The position numbers and the translations under genes are program-made. The notes under the pieces were generated by a model. It was given only the letters and a program-made list of their open reading frames with translations. It had not been told where the DNA came from and did no database searches. DNA of 49,102 bases from MED-G116 sp038107835 (GTDB lineage Bacteria > Pseudomonadota > Alphaproteobacteria > Puniceispirillales > Puniceispirillaceae): positions 1-49,102 of the forward strand of contig JAYNHH010000018.1 of the NCBI GenBank assembly GCA_038107835.1, read 5' to 3'. Below, piece after piece: positions 42,594 to 49,102 of the stretch; the stretch's first letter is position 1; each line of letters opens with the position of its first letter.

Positions 42594-43827
42594 TCTCAGC
42601 AACCTTGTCGTCTCCGGCCCTGTCCGTAATGCCGCGCTGACAGCGTGGCAGCAACAGGGATGGCCCGGACCGCGCGTCGAATCCTGGCGCTTTACCAAGC
42701 TGGACAGGCTTGGCGGGCGTGACATCACACCAGCTTCATCGCTGTCGCCGACAACAGCCGGTGACGGCCTTGCCATGGCGCAGGGCATGGGGGCGCACGC
42801 CATCCGGATCATCAATGGCATCATTGATCCGGCCAGTCTTGAGGGGCTGCCAGCCGGACTTACAGCTGGCAATCTGCATGATGATCAGGACGCGCAGGAT
42901 GCGATGATGGCACTGGCACCGCCAGATCATCCGGTCAGCAATCTGAGCATGGCGGTGATGAGTGGTGGTCTTGTCCTTGATGTGGCGGGTGAGGTTGCAC
43001 AGCCCCTGGCACTGATTTTCGAGGGTGATGATGCCAGCCTGTCGGCGCATCCTGTCGTCCTGATCCGTCTGGCACCAGCAGCGCGGATGGTGATGGCCGA
43101 ATGGCATCAATCGGCGGTTGGCCTGTCGGCGCCGCTGATCGGGCTTGATCTGGCCAAAAGGGCCAGTCTTGATTTTGTGAAAATTCAGGCAGAAGACAGC
43201 GCAACGTCGCATCTGGCGGCCACCGGGGTTTCGCTTGCCGGGGAGGCCAGATTGGCCGGGTTCTCGCTTTCGGTCGGCGGCGAGATGGCGCGTCTTGAAA
43301 CGCATGTGACCATGGCGGGTGAGGGCGCTGATTGCCAGCTTTCGGCGATCTATCTTGGCCGCGGTCGGCAGCATCATGACATCACCACCGTTCTCAATCA
43401 TGATATCGGGCATTGCACCTCTGATCAGGTGATCCGCGGTGTTCTTGATGATCGGGCGCGCGGCGTCTATCAGGGCAAAGTCCGCGTTGCCGAGGACGCA
43501 CAGAAGACGGATGGCCAGCAGATGAGCCGGGCGTTGCTGCTCTCGCGCAAGGCTGAGGTTGACGCCAAGCCGGAGCTGGAAATCTATGCTGATGACGTTG
43601 TCTGTGCGCATGGCGCGACAGTTGGCGAACTTGATGCGACGCAGCTGTTCTATCTGACATCACGCGGCATTCCCGAGGCACAGGCACGCGCGATGCTTAT
43701 CGAGGCGTTTCTGATCGACGCCATTGACAGTGTTGAAATTGACAGCCTGTCGCAAATCCTGCGCAGTGTTGCCACACAGTGGATGGCCCAGACTGGTCTG
43801 ACCACGGATGGGGATGAGCATGGATGA
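42568..43827 (+). CDS. sufD: Fe-S cluster assembly protein SufD
   Basis: A 419-residue SufD, the partner of SufB in the scaffold. The N-terminal half is variable (PGPRVESWRFTKLDRL is the usual lead motif), and the C-terminal half keeps DDRARGVYQGKVRVAEDAQKTDG-like elements (key YQGKVRV), KPELEIYADDVVCAHGATVG, YLTSRGIPEAQARAMLIEAF. GAGGAG lies seven bases before ATG 42568, within the end of sufC. SufD and SufB share the beta-helix core. Confidence 0.97.
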   Translation: MPALMMQPDLSNLVVSGPVRNAALTAWQQQGWPGPRVESWRFTKLDRLGGRDITPASSLSPTTAGDGLAMAQGMGAHAIRIINGIIDPASLEGLPAGLTAGNLHDDQDAQDAMMALAPPDHPVSNLSMAVMSGGLVLDVAGEVAQPLALIFEGDDASLSAHPVVLIRLAPAARMVMAEWHQSAVGLSAPLIGLDLAKRASLDFVKIQAEDSATSHLAATGVSLAGEARLAGFSLSVGGEMARLETHVTMAGEGADCQLSAIYLGRGRQHHDITTVLNHDIGHCTSDQVIRGVLDDRARGVYQGKVRVAEDAQKTDGQQMSRALLLSRKAEVDAKPELEIYADDVVCAHGATVGELDATQLFYLTSRGIPEAQARAMLIEAFLIDAIDSVEIDSLSQILRSVATQWMAQTGLTTDGDEHG

Positions 43828-45058
43828 GATGACAGCAAAACTCTATGACGTCGATGCGATCCGGGCGGATTTTCCCATTCTCTCGCGCGAGGTGCATGGC
43901 AGGCCGCTGGTCTATCTCGACAGTGCGGCATCGGCGCAGAAACCGCGTCAGGTCATGGATGCGTTGATGCTGGCCTACACCGACACCTATTCCAACGTGC
44001 ATCGCGGCCTGCATTTCCTGTCCGAAGCCTCGACCGATGCCTATGAGGCGGTACGGGGATCGGTGGCATCCTTCATCGGGGCTGCCAGCGGTGACGAGAT
44101 CGTTTTCACCTCCGGGGCCACGATGGCGTTGAATCTGATCGCACGCTGCTGGGCCGAGCCGCGGTTGCAGCCGGGTGACGAAATCCTGATCAGCATCGCC
44201 GAGCATCATGCCAATATTGTTCCCTGGCAGATGGTGGCGGAAAAGACAGGGGCCACTGTTCGCGCTTTCGACATGGGTCCTGATGGTGCCTTTGTCATGG
44301 CGAATCTGACTGACATGATCACGCCAAAGACCCGGATTATTTCCATTCCGCATGTCTCAAATGTTCTGGGAACGGTGTTTCCCGTTGCCGACATTGCCAG
44401 GGTGGCAAAGCAGGCAGGCGCGCTGATGGTCGTTGATGGCTGTCAGGGTGTCGTTCACATGCCGGTTGATGTTGCCGCTCTTGGCTGCGATTTCTACGTT
44501 TTCTCGGCGCATAAGCTCTATGGACCGAATGGTGTTGGCGTGTTGTGGGGCCGGGCAGACATTCTGGCCGAGATGCCCCCCTATATGGGCGGCGGTGACA
44601 TGATCGACCGGGTCACAATTGAGCATAGCACCTATGCCGACCCGCCGGTGCGCTTTGAGGCGGGAACACCGCCAATTGCCGAGGTGATTGCCCTTGGTGC
44701 AGCGGTGGATTATGTCAGCAATATCGGTATGGAAGCCATCCGCTCGCATGAACAGGATATTCTGTCCTACGCGCATCAGCGCCTGTCTGCCGTCGAGGGG
44801 CTACAGCTGATCGGCACTGCACCGGGGAAATCTGGTGTTGTGTCCTTCACCATGGACTGCGCGCATCCACATGATATTTCTACGATTATTGACAATAATG
44901 GCGTGGCCATCCGGGCCGGGCATCATTGCGCCCAGCCGCTTATGGACCGGCTTGACCTGCCATCGACGGCCCGTGCCTCGGTTGGTGTTTACACCACGAG
45001 GGCGGAATTTGACGTGCTGGCGGAATCGCTGGAAAAGGTCCGGCGGATTTTTGCCTAG
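43820..45058 (+). CDS. sufS: Cysteine desulfurase SufS (class II)
   Basis: A 412-residue PLP enzyme that takes sulfur from cysteine for cluster assembly. PLP lysine K232 is in FSAHKLYGPNG and the persulfide cysteine C370 in IRAGHHCAQPLM; RAGHHC is the SufS/CsdA class II form. Other marks: YLDSAASAQKPRQV, NVHRGLHFLSE, HHANIVPWQ. I prefer ATG 43820, overlapping the sufD stop by eight bases with GGGGATGAG before it; ATGs at 43808 and 43814 are also in frame. No sufE gene follows in this operon. Confidence 0.97.
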   Translation: MDEMTAKLYDVDAIRADFPILSREVHGRPLVYLDSAASAQKPRQVMDALMLAYTDTYSNVHRGLHFLSEASTDAYEAVRGSVASFIGAASGDEIVFTSGATMALNLIARCWAEPRLQPGDEILISIAEHHANIVPWQMVAEKTGATVRAFDMGPDGAFVMANLTDMITPKTRIISIPHVSNVLGTVFPVADIARVAKQAGALMVVDGCQGVVHMPVDVAALGCDFYVFSAHKLYGPNGVGVLWGRADILAEMPPYMGGGDMIDRVTIEHSTYADPPVRFEAGTPPIAEVIALGAAVDYVSNIGMEAIRSHEQDILSYAHQRLSAVEGLQLIGTAPGKSGVVSFTMDCAHPHDISTIIDNNGVAIRAGHHCAQPLMDRLDLPSTARASVGVYTTRAEFDVLAESLEKVRRIFA

Positions 45059-45073
45059 AGAGGGATGGCGCGA

Positions 45074-45544
45074 ATGCAGGATCCAATTGAAAACCCCTAT
45101 CTGCCAAATGGCCCGGGAAGCCGGATGGACGCATCGCCAGCGAAAAGTGACGATGGGCCGGGGCTGGCTGATTTTCTGCCCGACGTTTCGGCGGGTTACA
45201 CCGCCCATGCCGGTGCGCCGCTGGCAACTTCGACAGGCCCGGCTGACGCCGCCGCCATCGAGGCAGCACTGAAAACGGTTCATGATCCGGAGATTCCGGT
45301 CAATATTTTCGATCTTGGGCTGATTTATCAGGTTAACAGGCAGGATAATGGCGATGTCCACATCACCATGTCGTTGACAGCGCCCGGCTGTCCCGTTGCC
45401 GGAGAAATGCCAGGCCAGGTGGCCGAGGCAGTCGCAGGGCTTGCCGATGTCGGGAAAGTGGCTGTTGAGCTTGTCTGGGAGCCGGCCTGGTCGCCCGAGC
45501 GAATGAGCGAAGATGCCAAAATGGCGCTTGACCTAGGCTTTTGA
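45074..45544 (+). CDS. sufT: SufT (DUF59/MIP18-like Fe-S maturation protein)
   Basis: A 156-residue protein with a disordered, variable N-terminal 50 residues and a C-terminal DUF59 domain: LKTVHDPEIPVNIFDLGLIY, HITMSLTAPGCPVAGEMPGQV with the reactive cysteine, and VELVWEPAWSPERMSEDAK. SufT assists delivery of clusters and is often the last or near-last suf gene. ATG 45074 has AGAGGG nine bases upstream; ATG 45065 is too close to that site. Lies 15 bases after sufS. Confidence 0.93.
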   Translation: MQDPIENPYLPNGPGSRMDASPAKSDDGPGLADFLPDVSAGYTAHAGAPLATSTGPADAAAIEAALKTVHDPEIPVNIFDLGLIYQVNRQDNGDVHITMSLTAPGCPVAGEMPGQVAEAVAGLADVGKVAVELVWEPAWSPERMSEDAKMALDLGF

Positions 45545-45607
45545 CAGGGCGAAGTTTGAATGTGGGCCGGATTTTTGAGACGCTGATTTTTAGGAACTGG
45601 AAACACG

Positions 45608-45955
45608 ATGTTTAACACCGGACAACCGATTGTGACTTTGACCGACACAGCCGCCATGCATGTGAAGCGCCTGATCGAACAGGGCGACTCAGATGTGATC
45701 GGGCTTCGTGTCGGTGTAAAGACGGCTGGCTGTTCAGGCATGCAGTATGATGTTCAATATGCAACTGAACAGAAACAGTTCGAGGACAGGATTGAGGAAA
45801 AGGGCGTCACCCTGTTCATTGATCCCACGGCCGTGATGTTTCTGGTTGGTTCTGAAATGGACTGGGAAGAGGATAAATTCGCCGCGCGCTTCGTCTTTCG
45901 CAACCCCAACGAGGTTGCCCGTTGCGGTTGTGGAGAGAGTTTCTCGGTCGCCTGA
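45608..45955 (+). CDS. sufA: A-type Fe-S carrier (SufA/IscA family)
   Basis: A 115-residue A-type carrier. The three conserved cysteines are C42 (KTAGCSGMQY), C106 and C108 (VARCGCGESF). These proteins hold or transfer [2Fe-2S]/[4Fe-4S] clusters from the scaffold to targets. Family fit includes FIDPTAVMFLVGSEMDWEED. It is the seventh gene of the operon. SufA and IscA differ little in sequence; the name is by context. Confidence 0.94.
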   Translation: MFNTGQPIVTLTDTAAMHVKRLIEQGDSDVIGLRVGVKTAGCSGMQYDVQYATEQKQFEDRIEEKGVTLFIDPTAVMFLVGSEMDWEEDKFAARFVFRNPNEVARCGCGESFSVA

Positions 45956-45997
45956 ACCAACATTGTCTGAAACCCGGGCCGTAACGAACAGGACCTG

Positions 45998-47842
45998 ATG
46001 GCAGAGTCAACATTGGCAAAGACCGCCGCGCTGTTGCGCGAATTGTGGTTCTATACCGCGCCGCGGGGCAATTGGCGTGTTCGCGGGCGGATTGCGGCTG
46101 CCTTTGGCTGCCTTGTGGCGTCGAAGGGTTCAAACATCATTACCCCGTTGATGTATGGCGCGGCTGTTGATCTGGTCAGTGGAGACAGCGGCTTTTCAAT
46201 GAAAATCCTGATGCTGGTTGTCGCTGGCTATGCGCTGTCCCGGCTCGGCCAGCAGGTTTTTGCCGAAGCCAAGCAATATCTGTTTGCTGCTGTTGCCCAG
46301 CGTGCTGTTCGCGGCGGTGCCATGGCGGCTTTTCAGCATCTGCATCGGCTGTCGCTGCAATTTCACCTTGACCGGCAGACCGGCGGTCTGACCCGGGCAA
46401 TTGACCGGGGCGCCAAGGGCATCGAGTTTTTGCTGACGATTGCCTTTTTCGAGGTTCTGCCCCTGTTTGTCGAGGTGCTGTTCGTCAGTGTGATTCTGTG
46501 GGGTATGTTCGGCTTCACCTATGCCGCCGTGACCTTTGTCACGGTTATGGCCTATGTGCTGTTCACCGTGCGCGTGACCGAATGGCGGATCCGCTTTCGC
46601 CGTGAAATGAACAAGGCCGATGAGAGCGCGGCAACACGTGCCGTCGACTCACTGCTGAATTTTGAGACAGTCAAATATTTCAATGCCGAGGATGTCGAGG
46701 CCGCCCGCTATGACGAGGCGATGAAGCGCTATGAGACGATGGCGGTGCGCTCGCGCACCTCGCTGTCGGTGGTGAATATCGGGCAGGGGGCGATCATCGC
46801 CATCGGGTTGATGGTGATGATGAGCATGGCCGGTGCCGATATCAAGGCAGGGCATCTCAGCATTGGTGATTTTGTCGTGGTCAACACCTATCTGCTGCAG
46901 CTCTATATGCCGCTGAATTTTCTCGGTTGGGTCTATCGTGAGCTGCGCCAGTCGCTGGTCGATATGGAACGCATGTTCGGCCTGATGGATGAAAATCCGG
47001 ATATCGCTGACCGACCGGATGCCCCCAAGCTGGCCATTAGTGATGCCGCCATCAGCTTTGAAAATGTGCATTTTTCCTATGCAGACCGGCCGATCCTGAA
47101 GGGGATCAGCTTCACTGTCCCAAAGGGCAGGCGTGTGGCCATTGTCGGCCCCAGCGGTTCCGGCAAGACGACGATTTCCAGATTGTTGTTCCGCTTCTAT
47201 GACCCGTCATCAGGCTCTGTCCGCATTGATGGGCAGAATCTGCGCGACGTGACCCAGGCAAGTGTGCGTGCAGCCATCGGCGTCGTGCCGCAGGATACGG
47301 TGATGTTCAACGCCACGATTGGTTATAATATCGGCTATGGCAAGCATGATGCAGACCAGCAGGCGATCGAGGAGGCGGCACGTCTTGCCGCCATTGACGG
47401 GTTTATCTCCCGTCTGCCCGAAGGCTATGACACCAAGGTTGGTGAGCGCGGCCTGAAACTGTCCGGAGGCGAGAAACAGCGTGTGGCAATTGCGCGCGCG
47501 CTGCTGAAGCGGCCCTCGATTTTTCTGTTTGATGAGGCGACATCGGCCCTCGACAGTCAGACAGAGCGTGAGATTCAGGCAGCGCTTGATGCAGTGTCGA
47601 AGGCGCGAACAACAATGGTGGTGGCGCACCGGCTGTCAACCATTGTCGATGCCGATGAAATTCTGGTGCTGGCTGACGGTGAAATCGTCGAGCGTGGCAC
47701 GCACCGCGAACTTCTGGCCCTCGATGGGCTCTATGCTGGCATGTGGGCGCGGCAGTCGGATGGGTTCAAATCCGAGGAGGCTGGCCAGCAGCAGCCCATG
47801 ATTCTAGCCGCAGAGATGATACCCGGGGAGCCTGCACAGTGA
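45998..47842 (+). CDS. Atm1/HMT1-type ABC exporter (fused permease-ATPase)
   Basis: A 614-residue half-transporter: six membrane segments in the first 300 residues, then an ATPase with Walker A GPSGSGKTT, signature LSGGEKQRVAIARA, Walker B IFLFDEATSALDS and switch AHRLSTIV. The membrane part keeps Atm1 marks such as NKADESAATRAVDSLLNFETVKYFNAE, here cited by its key NFETVKYFN, and the TPLMYGAAVDL start. Bacterial Atm1 exports glutathione conjugates or a sulfur/iron species and guards against metals. Its placement straight after suf suggests a role in Fe-S homeostasis. Its TGA overlaps the next gene's GTG. Confidence 0.94.
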   Translation: MAESTLAKTAALLRELWFYTAPRGNWRVRGRIAAAFGCLVASKGSNIITPLMYGAAVDLVSGDSGFSMKILMLVVAGYALSRLGQQVFAEAKQYLFAAVAQRAVRGGAMAAFQHLHRLSLQFHLDRQTGGLTRAIDRGAKGIEFLLTIAFFEVLPLFVEVLFVSVILWGMFGFTYAAVTFVTVMAYVLFTVRVTEWRIRFRREMNKADESAATRAVDSLLNFETVKYFNAEDVEAARYDEAMKRYETMAVRSRTSLSVVNIGQGAIIAIGLMVMMSMAGADIKAGHLSIGDFVVVNTYLLQLYMPLNFLGWVYRELRQSLVDMERMFGLMDENPDIADRPDAPKLAISDAAISFENVHFSYADRPILKGISFTVPKGRRVAIVGPSGSGKTTISRLLFRFYDPSSGSVRIDGQNLRDVTQASVRAAIGVVPQDTVMFNATIGYNIGYGKHDADQQAIEEAARLAAIDGFISRLPEGYDTKVGERGLKLSGGEKQRVAIARALLKRPSIFLFDEATSALDSQTEREIQAALDAVSKARTTMVVAHRLSTIVDADEILVLADGEIVERGTHRELLALDGLYAGMWARQSDGFKSEEAGQQQPMILAAEMIPGEPAQ

Positions 47843-48837
47843 CAGGATCCGCCAGCGGCGGATGCGACTTTCCCACAGTGGAGCGCGCTGGCCTTGCCAT
47901 GCTTGGGGGTGAGGACATCATCACCCGCTTTCGCGGCCATCCCCTGCGGGGTCATTTCTGGCCGGTGCAGCCATTAGACACCGCCACTGAAGGTGCGACA
48001 GACAATAGTCTGGTCATCATGTGTCCGGGTTTCACCGAATTCTGTGAGAAACATGGCGGCACCTGCCGGGCGCTGCATGAACGAGGCTTTGATGTGCTGG
48101 TCATTGACTGGCCCGGACATGGCAGGTCTGGCCATTTTGGCAGGCACCCGCTCGCGGTCCATATTGACAGTTTCGAGATTTATCTGGAGGCGATGGATCA
48201 TCTGCTGACAGCCGCAGGTCTCGCCGCGCGCAATAATGTGTTCCTTTTTGGTCATTCCATGGGTGGCCATCTGGCTCTTAGGCTGGCTCGGCGTCATCGC
48301 CGCCATGTGCGTGGTGTCATCCTGTCTGCGCCGATGATTCTGCCACCGGTCACGCCGGCTGCTGGTGTGTGGCTGCTGGCTGGTTGCCTCTGCCGGCTTG
48401 GCTGGCGACGGTCTTTTCCGCCCTTTCACCATGTTCAGACGCTTGCCAAGGCGCGCCAGTTCCACCCGGACAATGTGCTGTCGGGATGGCAGCCAGGTTT
48501 TGAGGCGCAATTCATCTGGATGGATGACCAGCCAGCGCTGCGGCGCAGTGGCCCCACGGTTGGCTGGGTGCGGGCTGCCTATGCCTCCTGTGCCGCCACG
48601 ACCATGAACCCGGTCTGGATGCGCCAGCTTGACGTGCCGGTGCTTGCACTGACGGCTGGTGATGAGCGTGTGGTCCACAAACCCTCGACAGACAGGATGC
48701 TGCCCTGCCTGCCATCCTGCGCGGCGCATGAGATTGCCGGTGCGAGGCATGAGCTGTTGCAGGAAAGCCCGGCCATCACCGCCCGGGTCTGGGATCTGAT
48801 CGACCCGTTCCTTGAACGGGGCCGATTGGGGGTCTGA
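47839..48837 (+). CDS. Alpha/beta hydrolase, lysophospholipase L2/monoglyceride lipase-like
   Basis: A 332-residue serine hydrolase. The nucleophile is S140 in LFGHSMGGHLAL, with acid D275 (TAGDERVV) and H304 (GARHELLQE), in the usual order. The lead CPGFTEFCEKHGGTCRALHERGFDV, cited by CPGFTEFCEK, and DWPGHGRSG place it with PldB-type lysophospholipases/monoacylglycerol lipases. Start GTG 47839 overlaps the exporter stop (GTGA) and has GGGGAG eight bases ahead. No signal peptide, so cytoplasmic or peripheral. Coupling to an Fe-S operon may simply be positional. Confidence 0.88.
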   Translation: MTGSASGGCDFPTVERAGLAMLGGEDIITRFRGHPLRGHFWPVQPLDTATEGATDNSLVIMCPGFTEFCEKHGGTCRALHERGFDVLVIDWPGHGRSGHFGRHPLAVHIDSFEIYLEAMDHLLTAAGLAARNNVFLFGHSMGGHLALRLARRHRRHVRGVILSAPMILPPVTPAAGVWLLAGCLCRLGWRRSFPPFHHVQTLAKARQFHPDNVLSGWQPGFEAQFIWMDDQPALRRSGPTVGWVRAAYASCAATTMNPVWMRQLDVPVLALTAGDERVVHKPSTDRMLPCLPSCAAHEIAGARHELLQESPAITARVWDLIDPFLERGRLGV

Positions 48838-48876
48838 TGCCTGTCCTGGTCATTCTGGAACCATTTTAAGGCGGGG

Positions 48877-49102
48877 TCAGTCGTGGTAACTGGCAATATC
48901 GCGGTTGATCAGCTGGGCGATGTTGATGGCCATGGGAGCGATCGTTTGGTCAACCGCGTCGCGTTGGACCCGGTCGATGCCGGCCGATACATGTATGGCA
49001 CCAATGGGCGCGCCGCTGGGGTCAACCACGGCGCTTGCCGCGACAACCTCGCCGATGCGGGTCTCCTGCCACGCCGTTGCATAGCCTCTGGTGCCAGCCT
49101 TC
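48877..49102 (-). CDS. IclR-family transcriptional regulator, C-terminal part only
   Basis: Open on the minus strand from the window edge to a TGA at 48877-48879; about 74 residues. It contains RGYATAWQETRIGEVVAAS and DPSGAPIGAIHVSAGIDRV, which match the effector-binding domain of IclR regulators (the GYA..dEE...G...vAAPv..d..G...aalsvs pattern). The DNA-binding half lies outside the window. Convergent with the hydrolase gene, so its target is probably elsewhere. Confidence 0.85.
   Translation of the reverse strand, partial: KAGTRGYATAWQETRIGEVVAASAVVDPSGAPIGAIHVSAGIDRVQRDAVDQTIAPMAINIAQLINRDIASYHD

Overview
The window reads as chromosomal DNA of a free-living, aerobic, probably marine alphaproteobacterium. 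Supporting signs are a complete SUF iron-sulfur operon headed by an Rrf2 regulator and followed by an Atm1-type exporter, rpmF next to hspQ, a DUF6356 gene, a divergent lrp/ald pair, TRAP and Liv uptake systems, and enzymes for methylated osmolytes. The SAR116/Rhodospirillales-like flavour is an inference from gene content only. The record is a draft scaffold. It holds two 100-N gaps, and at both of them the same 55 bases stand on each side, so both gaps look false.

Layout. 1-5446 (+): a small-molecule oxidation set, namely a 5'-truncated GMC oxidoreductase, a VOC protein, a GcvT/DmdA-like THF-dependent methyltransferase and a cytoplasmic BisC/TorZ-like molybdoenzyme. 5516-11893 (-): a catabolic operon with a Tat-exported TakP-like TRAP binding protein, dctQ, dctM, an amidase, a small membrane protein, a D-2-hydroxyacid dehydrogenase and a nitroreductase. 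12239-13084 (-): an acidic exported protein of unknown role. 13424-15651 (+): an enolase-superfamily dehydratase and a divergent sirtuin interrupted by the first false gap. 15969-18036 (-): an HD-domain (PhnZ/MIOX-like) protein, an SDR and a SAM methyltransferase.

18089-20395 is a decayed type IV pilus/type II secretion-like locus: a PilM-like start fused to broken PilC/GspF, and a secretin pseudogene. A single-TM gene lies inside it and a ParA-like gene beside it. 21588-24802 has a Rieske oxygenase, SelO and a VOC gene with one nonsense codon. 24851-26909 carries lrp, ald and tRNA-Ala(TGC). 27467-28819 is a lone permease.

29121-35956 (+) is a branched-chain amino-acid type ABC importer (binding protein, livH, livM, livG, livF), followed by the exporter pair azlC/azlD and a periplasmic histidine phosphatase. 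When the second false gap is closed, livF gains an in-frame, lysine/alanine-rich histone-H1-like N-terminal tail of about 60 residues plus a linker. This is the most unusual single feature of the window. 35963-39533 holds a DUF3445 haem N-demethylase-like protein, small ORFs, a Sel1 protein, rpmF, hspQ and a DUF6356 protein. 39632-47842 is the SUF operon with a near-consensus promoter and a Fur-box-like site just downstream of it. A lysophospholipase-like hydrolase and the 3' end of an IclR-type regulator close the window.
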